Below, in pieces: positions 44,160 through 53,361 of a stretch of DNA of 64,000 bases. Positions within the stretch are counted from its first letter, which is position 1. The number at the start of each line of letters is the position of its first letter. Source of the stretch: Pseudomonas syringae. Its GTDB lineage: Bacteria > Pseudomonadota > Gammaproteobacteria > Pseudomonadales > Pseudomonadaceae. The translations under genes and the position numbers were made by a program. The notes below the pieces were generated by a model. That model made no database searches and had not been told where the DNA came from. It worked only from the letters and a program-made list of their open reading frames with translations. The DNA lies in NCBI RefSeq assembly GCF_001698815.1, contig NZ_LGSI01000068.1:62001-126000 (forward strand). Reading direction: 5' to 3'.

Positions 44160-45746
44160 TTAGTAATTAAGAGAAACACCCACGTTCTTTTTCAACAGGT
44201 CCTGATAAAGCTCTGCGTATGGCTCTACCGCTTGGTGCCAGTTGAAAGGGGCGGCCATCGCTCTGCAGCGCATGGCATTGAGCAACGCCGGATTGGCGAA
44301 TACTTTGAAAGCTCGATTCAAGGCTTCGGTGTAGCTCTCGACCGTCGATTCATCGAACAGAAAACCGGTCACGCCATCTTCGATCGTGTCCGCCAGTCCG
44401 CCGGTGTTGCGCGCAATTGGCAGCGAGCCAAAGCGTTGGGCGTACATCTGGCTCAAGCCGCAAGGTTCGTAACGCGAAGGCATAAGCAGGAAGTCACTGC
44501 CAGCGAACATGCGTCGGGCATCGGTTTCGTTGAAGCCGATCCGCACCCCGATCTGACCAGGGAAGCGCAGTGCCAGTTCGCGCATGGCGTCTTCTTCCTC
44601 AGGCTCGCCCCGACCAATGATCGCGATTTGTCCGCCTTGCTCGACAATGTGCTCGGCGACACCGATGGTCAGGTCCAGGCCTTTTTGGTAAACCAGGCGT
44701 GACACCACGGCAAACAGCGGGCCGGTAGACGGTTCCAGCTCGAACAGTTCCCGCACGTGATCGGCGTTGATTTCCTTACGCTGCCATTCATTGGCCGTGA
44801 AGTGGCAAATCAGGTGTTCATCGGTTGCCGCATCCCAACTGGCGTCGATGCCGTTGGGAATGCCACTGAGCTGACCACGATTGGCCTTGCTTTGCAGGAA
44901 ACCTTCCAGTCCGCAACCAAACTCGGGCGTGGTGATTTCCTTGGCATAGGTCGCGCTGACCGTTGTGATATGGCTGGCATAAGCCATACCCGCCTTGATG
45001 AACGACAGCTTGCCGTAAAACTCCATGCCGTCAGCGCCAAGCGCTTCGTCGGGAATCCCCAACTCACGGCTTGAACCAGTGCTGACGGTTCCCTGATAGG
45101 CAAGGTTATGAATGGTGAAAATGCTAGGCGTGGCCTGCCCGCGCCAGCGCATATACGCCGGTGCAAGTCCGGCAGGCCAGTCGTGGGCGTGAACCAGCTC
45201 CGGACACCACTGAGTCTTGACAGCACCTGCGGCGAATTCGGCAGCGGCCAAGCCCAGGCGTGCGAAACGAATATGGTTGTCCGACCAGTCGCGGCCATTG
45301 TTGTCGGCATAAGGGGTGCCTTCGCGTTCATACAGTTCAGGGCAGATCAGTACGTAGATGACCAGTCCGTCCTTCATGTCCATACGGCCGATCTTGCAAG
45401 GGGGAAGGGCAGCGTAGCCCCCTAACTGACTGATGACATGAATCGGATTGCCGCTATTGAGGACCTGTGGATAGCCGGGTATCAGCACACGGACGTCGTG
45501 CAGGTGACGCATGGCTCGCGGCAGAGCAGCAGACACATCGCCCAAACCCCCGGTTTTAACCAGGTCAGCCAATTCCGACGTCACAAACAGGACTTTTCGC
45601 CTGTTGACCGGAGCAATCATTGGCTGTGAGGTGGGCAGTTGCAGCAGTGGAACGCTCGTCGTAGCGAAAACCGGCAGATGAGTCAGCTCGCTGGCCGGCT
45701 GATTAAAACTCTCTCCCTTCTGGGTTTTGACAGCGGCGCTTATCAT
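44160..45746 (-). CDS. glgA: Glycogen synthase
   Basis: This 528-residue GT5 enzyme extends alpha-1,4-glucan from ADP-glucose. The N-terminal ADP-glucose motif KTGGLGD is at residues 64-70, and the C-terminal GT-B signatures are PSRYEPCGLSQMYAQRFG and ARNTGGLADTIEDG. Compared with common GlgA proteins that start a few residues before KVLFVTSEL, it has about 45 extra N-terminal residues (Thr/Ser/Pro-rich). The first ATG has GGGAGA upstream, and the later in-frame ATG at 45618-45620 has no obvious ribosome site, so the longer form is preferred. It is the first gene of the directon, with a nearly 600-base leader region before it. Confidence 0.95.
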   Translation of the reverse strand: MISAAVKTQKGESFNQPASELTHLPVFATTSVPLLQLPTSQPMIAPVNRRKVLFVTSELADLVKTGGLGDVSAALPRAMRHLHDVRVLIPGYPQVLNSGNPIHVISQLGGYAALPPCKIGRMDMKDGLVIYVLICPELYEREGTPYADNNGRDWSDNHIRFARLGLAAAEFAAGAVKTQWCPELVHAHDWPAGLAPAYMRWRGQATPSIFTIHNLAYQGTVSTGSSRELGIPDEALGADGMEFYGKLSFIKAGMAYASHITTVSATYAKEITTPEFGCGLEGFLQSKANRGQLSGIPNGIDASWDAATDEHLICHFTANEWQRKEINADHVRELFELEPSTGPLFAVVSRLVYQKGLDLTIGVAEHIVEQGGQIAIIGRGEPEEEDAMRELALRFPGQIGVRIGFNETDARRMFAGSDFLLMPSRYEPCGLSQMYAQRFGSLPIARNTGGLADTIEDGVTGFLFDESTVESYTEALNRAFKVFANPALLNAMRCRAMAAPFNWHQAVEPYAELYQDLLKKNVGVSLNY

Positions 45747-46340
45747 CGATTTCTCCCATTTAATACAGTGTTAGTACTGCACTTGGTTTTTATTGGCCAT
45801 GTCCTATGGCCGGGCATAAAAGCACTACGCAAGATCAGTACCCATTTACCGTTTGCGTTAAGACTGGACAGAGCGACAGCGCCTGGTTTCGGCACACTGC
45901 CAACAGCATAGGCGCTCTATTAAGCTGACCCATGGGTATTCGAGAAGTTTCGACTTTTTTTGTCGGAAATGTCTGGAATGCGGCTTGGCACGGACTTTCG
46001 ACCGAGCTGGACAGCGACCGGAGAAGCGCTGAAGTCGCCTAATGCTCTTTTTTAGAGCGACGTTTGGCGCGAAACTTCGAAGATTACCGGTCGTCGGATT
46101 GTTCGACAATTGAACCACTATAGACGCCTTGCGGCTCGGTGTATTGCGCTTGTGAGCATTTAAGGTACGCAGCGGGGGCTGGATGCTTTTTCCTGGTGCG
46201 CGCATCGCTAGTTGTCAGGGCACCCGTGCAAAGAAGTGCGAGCCGGTGGAAACATTTTGGCGCGCAGCGAGATAGAATCAGCGGCCCAGGGCTGAATCCT
46301 ACGGAAAAGGCCCATCTAAAGCAGTCAGATGAGGAAGGAA
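45747..46340. other. Long non-coding region between divergent glgA and GNAT gene
   Basis: These 594 bases should contain the promoter(s) of the ten-gene glgA directon (leftward) and of the acetyltransferase gene (rightward). Visible elements include CAGTGTTAGTACTG (45770-45783) as an imperfect palindrome near glgA. A TTGTTCGACAATTG dyad lies at about 46099-46112. Short open frames in this region have no good start signals and atypical composition, and I do not call them. The length suggests several regulatory inputs, which fits osmotic and stationary-phase control known for this pathway; no specific sigma site could be assigned. Confidence 0.45.
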
Positions 46341-46832
46341 ATGGAAGCCCCAGAGGTGTTGGTACTGCAAGCGAGTTACACCAATCCGGTTCACGCTGAA
46401 GCAATCGGCTTCCTGCTGAATCAATACGCACAAGATGTCATGGGCGGTGGCGAGCCCCTGTCCCTCGATACGCAACAGCAGCTGGCTGTTGAACTGGCCA
46501 AGCGCCCCCATGCTTTCAGCGTCCTGGCGTTCGTTGCAGGTCAGCCGGTTGGTCTGGTCAACTGTTTCGAGGGCTTCTCTACCTTCCAGTGCCGCCCCTT
46601 GGTGAACATCCACGATGTTGTGGTGATCGGTGGACAGCGCGGCCTGGGAATCAGCCAGAAGATGTTGAGCAAGGTGGAAGAGATCGCTCGCCAGCGCGGC
46701 TGTTGCAAGCTCACTCTGGAAGTGCTCGAAGGCAACACGGTGGCTCAGGGCGCGTATTTGAAACAAGGTTTTGCCGGCTATGAGCTTGATCCTGCCATGG
46801 GCAAGGCGATGTTCTGGCAGAAAACGCTATAA
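46341..46832 (+). CDS. GNAT family N-acetyltransferase
   Basis: This 163-residue protein has the GNAT fold. The core acetyl-CoA binding loop is VIGGQRGLGISQKMLSKVEE (motif A, Q/R-x-x-G-x-G/A), followed by LTLEVLEGNTVAQGAYLKQGF (motif B). The preferred start is ATG 46341, which follows GAGGAAGGA; an ATG four codons earlier is possible. It is alone, divergent from glgA. The acetyl acceptor is unknown. Confidence 0.9.
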   Translation: MEAPEVLVLQASYTNPVHAEAIGFLLNQYAQDVMGGGEPLSLDTQQQLAVELAKRPHAFSVLAFVAGQPVGLVNCFEGFSTFQCRPLVNIHDVVVIGGQRGLGISQKMLSKVEEIARQRGCCKLTLEVLEGNTVAQGAYLKQGFAGYELDPAMGKAMFWQKTL

Positions 46833-46972
46833 GCACGATGCGGTAAGGGCTAGGACGCCCGTAGGATAGTTCTGAATTGTTCGTCCTCACATTGCAAGCG
46901 GCTTCGGACGCGAGCACTATTTTTTCCAGCGCGCTCAGTCAGGGTGGCGCCAGAATCGATAGGGAGACAGAG

Positions 46973-47160
46973 ATGGCAGGAAGCAAAGCCAAACGTGTGG
47001 AGCGCGATCTGATGAGTCGTGCAATGGATGTCACCGTGATCGCGACGACGATAGGGGTGCCTCCGTCGCGAACATGTTGATACCCGGCCTGGGCAGTGCA
47101 GTGATCGGTGCAGTTCTGGGGGCCGTCTTCGGTTTTCGTGCAACTCGATTCGTGGATTGA
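46973..47160 (+). pseudogene. Frame-disrupted small glycine-rich membrane protein gene
   Basis: ATG 46973 has a good ribosome site (AGGGAGA) and opens a frame with a basic start (MAGSKAKRVERDLMSRAMDV) that stops at TGA 47078-47080. Directly after, another frame codes for a glycine-zipper-like membrane helix (LIPGLGSAVIGAVLGAVFGF) ending RATRFVD at TGA 47158-47160. The two parts together would make a normal protein of about 60 residues if one base near 47050-47075 were restored. I read it as a gene with one frameshift, or as a sequencing error. No strong slippery heptamer is present. Confidence 0.45.
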
Positions 47161-47203
47161 AATGAGCGCCAGGGAAGGCCGATATTGATTTGGGATCAAA
47201 CCA

Positions 47204-47223
47204 GCTGCTCAGTGGTGAGCAGC
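47204..47223 (+). terminator. Hairpin after the small glycine-rich gene
   Basis: GCTGCTCA and TGAGCAGC form a perfect 8-bp stem around GTGG. It is followed by CTGTTGTTT, a poor U tract, so terminator activity is uncertain. Confidence 0.4.
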
Positions 47224-47343
47224 CTGTTGTTTATAGCTACATATCTGGCGTTGTCTGTTCATCACCGCCAAACCCCGGAACTCTCCCATGCGGTGATCAT
47301 CGCCATGTCCTGCAACCGCCAAAGATCGCCAGGCAATAACCGC

Positions 47344-47374
47344 AAAAGGCCTGTCATTGCTGACAGGCCTTTTG
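47344..47374 (-). terminator. Bidirectional terminator after the phosphoethanolamine transferase gene
   Basis: AAAAGGCCTGTCA (47344-47356) pairs perfectly with TGACAGGCCTTTT around a short TTGC loop. It lies 23 bases beyond the stop of the leftward transferase gene and can serve transcripts from both sides. Confidence 0.88.
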
Positions 47375-47396
47375 TTTCTTGCTCGTTCTGATCCGG

Positions 47397-49139
47397 TTAC
47401 TTCTGGGCGACTTCCGGTGTGGGCGGTACGGGTTTATCGCCTTGCAGAAGTGAGAAGTCGGTCAGGCCTTTCTCGTGGTAGGGGTCGCCAATCATGCGCG
47501 GACGCTCCTTGAAGTCGAAACTGACCAGGCTCTTGCTCGTATCCAGCTCATCAAACGTCAAGCCGGCCAGCTGTGCCCAGGTATGGATCAGCTGAGAGCT
47601 GGTGTAAGGCCTGTTCTTGATGCTGGTGAAATCCCAGTTGTGGGTTTGTTGCCACTTCGGTGAGGCGTAGACCATAAAAGGAACGGTATACATCGGCATC
47701 GTTGGTTTGGCTTCGTTACGGCCCAGCACGTTATGGCCGGGTGAATCATAGACGTCTTCGCCGTGATCCGAGAGATACATCAGAAAGCCATTTGGATCAG
47801 TCTTGGCGTATTCCTTGATCAGGCTCGACACCACGAAATCGTTGTACAACACGGCGTTGTCGTAGCTGTTATACAGCTCCAGCTGGCTGTCGCTGATCGC
47901 GTCGGGCACGCCCTTGCGGTCGGTAAACTTCTCGAAAGTCGGCGGGTAGCGATACTGATAGCTCATGTGGGTGCCAAGCAGATGCACCACGATGAGCTTG
48001 CGCGGCGCTGGGTCGGTCAAGGCCTTGCCGAACGGCTCGATGACGTCACCGTCGTATTGCCGCGCGTTCTGATTACGGTTGTTGTTGAGGTAAACCTGTT
48101 CATCGGCCTGCTCGGAGAACGTCGTGAGCATGGTGTTGCGCTTGGTCATGGTTTGCTGATTGGTAATCCAGAAGGTCTTGTAGCCGGCCTGTTTCATTAC
48201 GCTGACCAGCGAGGGCGTCTTCAGGTACAGGTCGGGATTTTCTTCGTCAGCGAAAGTCAGGACCTGCTGCAGCGCTTCGATGGTGTACGGGCGCGGCGTG
48301 ATGACATTGTTGAAGACTTGCAGCTCATTCTTGAGCTGATCCAGGTTCGGCGTGGTCTGGCGCGGATAGCCATACAGGCTCATGCGTTGCCGATTGGTTG
48401 ATTCGCCGATGACCAGGACCATTGTCGCGGGTAAATCAGCCTGCTGATCCTTGAGGTTGCCCAGCGGTGCAATGTTGCTACTGCTCTGGAGCATGCCTTG
48501 CATACTGTCCAGTTGCTGAGTGTAGCGGTGGTACGCCACGAGCATCTGCCAAGGCACCGCAGGCTCGATGCGGGTCTCGAAGGCTTCGATCCCGGACGCT
48601 ACGTCATCGTGGCGGGCCAGCTGTTTGGCCAGAGGGTAACCAATAATTGCCACCAGCAAAGTTACTGCTACCGCCCATGCGCGACCTCGGGGCATGTACA
48701 CCGGGCGCAGGCGAGTCCACAGGAAAATCGCAAACGCAGTGTGAGCGATGAATCCAAGAACGATCCACCAGGCGAAGTACTGAGTCATGTACTCGCCCGC
48801 TTCCGACACGTTCGACTCGAACATGATGAAGATGACGCTCTGGGAGAATTCCTGCTGATAGATGAAGAAGTATCCCAGGCTGGCCATCGAGCAAGCCCAT
48901 AGAACGACACCGATGACTGCCGCCATAATCCGTGTTCTGGCCGGGAACATCAGCATTGGCGCGAGCCAGATGCCGCTCATCACGAACGCCTGACGAAACC
49001 CGGAAAACCCTGAGGTGTTGGTCAGTTGTATCAGTAATTGGGTAATGCCAGAGAAGTACCAGAAAAAAACGAACAGCCAGGCGAGGCCAGCCCAGTCAAA
49101 ACCTTTCGGAGTCGTATCGCTCCGTTTAACCATTGTCAT
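47397..49139 (-). CDS. Phosphoethanolamine transferase (CptA/EptA-like)
   Basis: This 580-residue inner-membrane enzyme has five N-terminal helices and a periplasmic sulfatase-fold domain. Key residues are visible: the nucleophile Thr region VIGESTNRQRMSLYGYPRQTTP, VHLLGTHMSYQYRYP, and LSDHGEDVYDSPGH with the metal ligands. Enzymes of this group add phosphoethanolamine to lipid A or to the LPS core heptose (CptA) and can lower sensitivity to cationic peptides. Which site is used here cannot be decided by eye. The start ATG 49137-49139 has GGAG at a spacing of 6 bases; a longer upstream frame is ignored. It is a single gene with its own terminator. Confidence 0.9.
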   Translation of the reverse strand: MTMVKRSDTTPKGFDWAGLAWLFVFFWYFSGITQLLIQLTNTSGFSGFRQAFVMSGIWLAPMLMFPARTRIMAAVIGVVLWACSMASLGYFFIYQQEFSQSVIFIMFESNVSEAGEYMTQYFAWWIVLGFIAHTAFAIFLWTRLRPVYMPRGRAWAVAVTLLVAIIGYPLAKQLARHDDVASGIEAFETRIEPAVPWQMLVAYHRYTQQLDSMQGMLQSSSNIAPLGNLKDQQADLPATMVLVIGESTNRQRMSLYGYPRQTTPNLDQLKNELQVFNNVITPRPYTIEALQQVLTFADEENPDLYLKTPSLVSVMKQAGYKTFWITNQQTMTKRNTMLTTFSEQADEQVYLNNNRNQNARQYDGDVIEPFGKALTDPAPRKLIVVHLLGTHMSYQYRYPPTFEKFTDRKGVPDAISDSQLELYNSYDNAVLYNDFVVSSLIKEYAKTDPNGFLMYLSDHGEDVYDSPGHNVLGRNEAKPTMPMYTVPFMVYASPKWQQTHNWDFTSIKNRPYTSSQLIHTWAQLAGLTFDELDTSKSLVSFDFKERPRMIGDPYHEKGLTDFSLLQGDKPVPPTPEVAQK

Positions 49140-49423
49140 CAAGCGCTCCAACTCATCATTCAATTGAGCAGTCCGGGGGAATAAAGGTCCCGACCGCTCG
49201 GCATGTCCCTGGTGCGGCGAGGCACAGAACCAGGGCATTTCACAAGGGCGGCAAGTATTACGACGCGGGTGTGAAAAAAATGTCGGCGGTTGCGGAGGGC
49301 AGGGGTGACAGAGAGCGCATAGAGGTTACAGAATGTATCGGCGAACAACCGGACAGTCGAAGATGCACACCGCGCATGACCGAAGTTGATCTGGAGAGCT
49401 ACAGAAAAGGAAGGGAATCACAG

Positions 49424-49453
49424 GCGGGCAAGCCGGCGAATCGGGCTTGCCGC
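49424..49453. repeat. REP-like hairpin
   Basis: GCGGGCAAGCC and GGGCTTGCCGC form an imperfect inverted repeat around GGCGAATC, using the REP core (GCGGGCAAGCC). It lies about 40 bases beyond the stop of the leftward small gene at 49495 and may also act in transcription termination. Confidence 0.55.
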
Positions 49454-49494
49454 GATGATCGATAATGCAGGTGCGTTACAAGGTGCAGCAGGGA

Positions 49495-49668
49495 TCAGGC
49501 GTGCAGCGCAGTGATTGACTGGCTTGATTGGGACTGTTGCAGCATGAGGCTAAGATGAGCGACCTTTTTCTGCAATTGCTCGCGCTCTTCTTTAAGCTTG
49601 CGCAGTTCGTCACGGCGGACAGTGACATAGAGGGTTTGTGGTGCAAGTGCTGGTAGTAGTGTGCTCAT
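49495..49668 (-). CDS. 57-residue coiled-coil protein
   Basis: A short gene of 58 codons including the stop. ATG 49666-49668 follows GAGGTGA at a good distance. The protein begins MSTLLPALAPQTLYVTVRRD and then forms an amphipathic charged helix with heptad character (ELRKLKEEREQLQKKVAHLSLMLQQ, about residues 21-45), ending in a Ser/Gln-rich tail. Nothing identifies a family. Strand, Shine-Dalgarno sequence and codon use all support a real gene. The helix may make a dimer. It stands alone between a REP-like hairpin and the gnd promoter region. Confidence 0.6.
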   Translation of the reverse strand: MSTLLPALAPQTLYVTVRRDELRKLKEEREQLQKKVAHLSLMLQQSQSSQSITALHA

Positions 49669-49986
49669 TGCTCACCTCGCGAATGGCGGGATTCAACCTG
49701 AAAGGCCTGTTGCAATGACTATCGAACGCCGAATCGCCGCTGCATACCTCTCTATCGGCACCGATTCTGATTTCTTTTGCCCAAGAATGGAACTTTTTTA
49801 TTTTCAATGGTCGCGAACGTTTCCCAATCGCGACAGAATGGCTTTATCCGACAGTCTGAACATACGCTTTCACTGTCGACGGGAACCGATGTCCGACCTT
49901 TCAGGACTAACCCCTCATGCGAGGCTCTCCCGAGGGTGAGCCGGATTTGAGGCACCTTTTTCTACAAATTTTAGGAGCAAGGCCAC
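49669..49986. other. Promoter region of the gnd-zwf operon
   Basis: These 318 bases include an interrupted palindrome GTCGCGA-N11-TCGCGAC (49810-49816 and 49828-49834) that could be an operator. A short hairpin GGCTCTCCC/GGGTGAGCC lies at 49923-49942, about 45 bases before gnd. The gnd ribosome site is TTAGGAG. A 92-codon open frame here has no ribosome site and is not called. Confidence 0.45.
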
Positions 49987-50963
<977 letters not shown>

Positions 50964-50964
<1 letters not shown>

Positions 50965-52496
50965 TGGGGTTGTCGCGCAGCTCGTCTCAGCAAACGCCCG
51001 CCGTTGCGCCGCCTACGACGCTGTTTCTGTTTGGCGCCCATGGTGATCTGGTCAAGCGCTTGCTGATGCCGGCGCTGTACAACCTGTTCCGTGATGGTCT
51101 GGTCGACGATAACCTGCATATTGTCGGTGTCGACCACAACGCAATCAGCGATGCCGACTTCGCAAAAAAACTGGAAGATTTCATCCGTCAGGAAGCCGCC
51201 GCCAAAGTGGCGGAGGGCGGCAAGGAGCCTCTTGATCCTGAGCTGTGGCGGCGCCTGGCGAGCCGGATCAGTTATGTGCAAGGCGATTTTCTCGACGATT
51301 CCACCTATGCCGACCTCGCCAGCAAGATCGAAAGCACTGGCACCAGCAACGCAGTATTTTATCTGGCGACGGCGCCGCGCTTCTTCAGCGAAGTAGCGCA
51401 GCGCCTGGGCTCCTCGGGTTTGCTGGTGGAAAGCGAAGAAGAATTTCGCCGCGTCGTCATCGAAAAACCCTTCGGCTCCGACCTGCCCAGTGCGGTCGCG
51501 CTCAACGCCTGCTTGTTGAAGGTGATGAGCGAGAAGCAGATTTATCGGATCGATCACTATCTGGGCAAGGAAACTGTGCAGAACATCCTTGTCAGCCGGT
51601 TTTCCAACGGACTGTTCGAGTCGTTCTGGAACAACCACTACATCGATCACGTGCAGATCACCGCGGCTGAAACGGTCGGCGTCGAGACCCGGGGCAGTTT
51701 TTACGAGCACACCGGTGCGCTACGGGACATGGTGCCGAATCACCTGTTCCAGCTGCTGGCAATGGTGGCCATGGAGCCTCCTGCTGCCTTTGGCGCCGAT
51801 GCAGTACGCGGCGAAAAAGCCAAGGTGGTAGGGGCGATTCGTCCCTGGTCCGAGCAGGAAGCCCTGGCCAATTCCGTGCGCGGTCAGTACGCGGAGAACA
51901 GCAAGGACGGCAAGGTCGTCCCCGGTTATCGCCAAGAGAGCAAGGTCGAGCCGGACAGCACCACGGAAACATTTGTCGCGATCAAGGTGATGGTCGATAA
52001 CTGGCGCTGGGTCGGCGTGCCTTTTTACCTGCGCACCGGCAAGCGCATGGGCGTGCGTAGCACGGAAATCGCGATTTCGTTCAAGCCGGCACCCTATGCG
52101 CAGTTCCGTGATACCGAAGTGGACCGCCTCAAGCCCAACTTCTTGAGAATCCAGATCCAGCCTAATGAAGGCATGTGGTTTGACCTGTTCGCCAAGCGAC
52201 CAGGGCCGACGCTGGATATGGAAGATATCGAGCTGGGTTTTGCGTACAAGGACTTCTTCGAAATGCAGCCGTCCACCGGCTATGAAACACTGATCTATGA
52301 CTGCCTGACCGGCGACCAGACACTGTTCCAGCGCGCTGACAATATTGAAAACGGCTGGCGTGCGGTACAACCGTTCCTGGATGCCTGGCAGAAGAACCCG
52401 CAAGTCGAGTTTTATAAAGCTGGGGAAGATGGGCCGGCCGCTGCCGATGATTTGCTGGCCCGTGATGGTCGTGAATGGCGGGATATTGATGTCTGA
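50964..52496 (+). CDS. zwf: Glucose-6-phosphate 1-dehydrogenase
   Basis: This 510-residue enzyme oxidises glucose 6-phosphate to 6-phosphogluconolactone. The nucleotide-binding loop is FGAHGDLVKRLLMPAL (a Gly-x-x-Gly-Asp-Leu variant), the active site is RIDHYLGKETVQN with the conserved His, and EKPFG lies in the coenzyme/substrate region. It overlaps gnd by one base and the HAD gene by eight, so it is the middle of an operon. Pseudomonads commonly carry several zwf copies; this one is paired with gnd rather than edd/hexR. Confidence 0.96.
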
Positions 52497-53307
52497 GCAA
52501 GCTGAACTTCCAATCAAATTCCTGCTTTCCGACATCGATGGCACGCTCCTGCGCCCCGATCATAGCCTGAGTCAGGCCAATATCGACGCCGTTGCACGGC
52601 TCAAGGCCGCCGGCATTCTCTTCACGGTCGCGAGCAGTCGTCCACCCCGTGCCATGCGGCAGCAGATTGAAGCCTTGGGTATCGATCTGCCCTCGGTGGC
52701 CTTCAATGGCGGCAATATCATCAACCCTGACGGCAGCGTGCTCAAAGCCTACCGAATAGCCGAGGAGGCGGCACGCACCTGTATCAATCTGTTTGCCGAT
52801 TACCCGGTATCGCTTTGGGTATTTGCCGATGATCAATGGTTCCTGATTGATCCTGCGGGCGACTACGTTGACCACGAGCGCACGACATTGGGTTACGAGC
52901 CGGTGCAGGTGGAAAGCTTCGAACCCTACATTGGGCGAGTCGACAAAATCGTCGCAGCGAGCAAGGACTTCGAACTGCTCAAGCGTCTTGAGTCGCAGCT
53001 CAATCCGCTTATCGCCGGGCTGGCGCTGGCTGCGCGTTCGCAGCTGTATTATCTGGACGTCACGGCGCTGGACGCCAATAAAGGCAAGGCGTTGTTAACC
53101 CTGGCAGAACTGTTTGGCATCGAGCCAGCGCAGACCGTAGCCATTGGCGACGGTGGCAATGATGTTGCCATGTTCCATCAGGCCGGTTTGTCGATAGCCA
53201 TGGGGCAAGGCGAAGAAAGCGTGCGCCGAGAGGCGGATCACGTGACGGGCAGCAATCTCGAAGACGGTGTCGCTGCAGCGATTGAGCGCTACATCCTGCC
53301 GCGCTGA
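52489..53307 (+). CDS. Cof-type HAD family sugar phosphatase
   Basis: This 272-residue HAD hydrolase has motif I LLSDIDGTLL with the nucleophile Asp, motif II ASSRPPRA, a C2 cap, and motif IV GDGGNDVAMF followed by VRREADHVT. Family members dephosphorylate sugar phosphates and similar metabolites in the cytoplasm. A longer open frame exists inside zwf, but ATG 52489 gives the standard start and overlaps the zwf stop by eight bases. Linkage to gnd and zwf suggests a role in clearing phosphosugars; the substrate is unknown. Confidence 0.92.
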   Translation: MSEQAELPIKFLLSDIDGTLLRPDHSLSQANIDAVARLKAAGILFTVASSRPPRAMRQQIEALGIDLPSVAFNGGNIINPDGSVLKAYRIAEEAARTCINLFADYPVSLWVFADDQWFLIDPAGDYVDHERTTLGYEPVQVESFEPYIGRVDKIVAASKDFELLKRLESQLNPLIAGLALAARSQLYYLDVTALDANKGKALLTLAELFGIEPAQTVAIGDGGNDVAMFHQAGLSIAMGQGEESVRREADHVTGSNLEDGVAAAIERYILPR

Positions 53308-53361
53308 TCAAGCTGGGCAGAGCGCAGGTAACGAACACTTCCACGATGGCGGACGTTTTTC

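Noticed and set aside
45986..46001. Possible sigma-54 promoter TGGCACG-N4-TTCGA
   Set aside because: The -12 element lacks the required GC (TTGC); it reads TTCG. A chance match to the -24 part only.
45858..46205. 115-codon leftward frame in the glgA upstream region
   Set aside because: Arg/Ser/Lys-rich random composition and no initiation signal.
49661..49939. 92-codon + strand frame before gnd
   Set aside because: No ribosome site, it overlaps the start of the small coiled-coil gene, and its residue composition is unlike real proteins of this genome.
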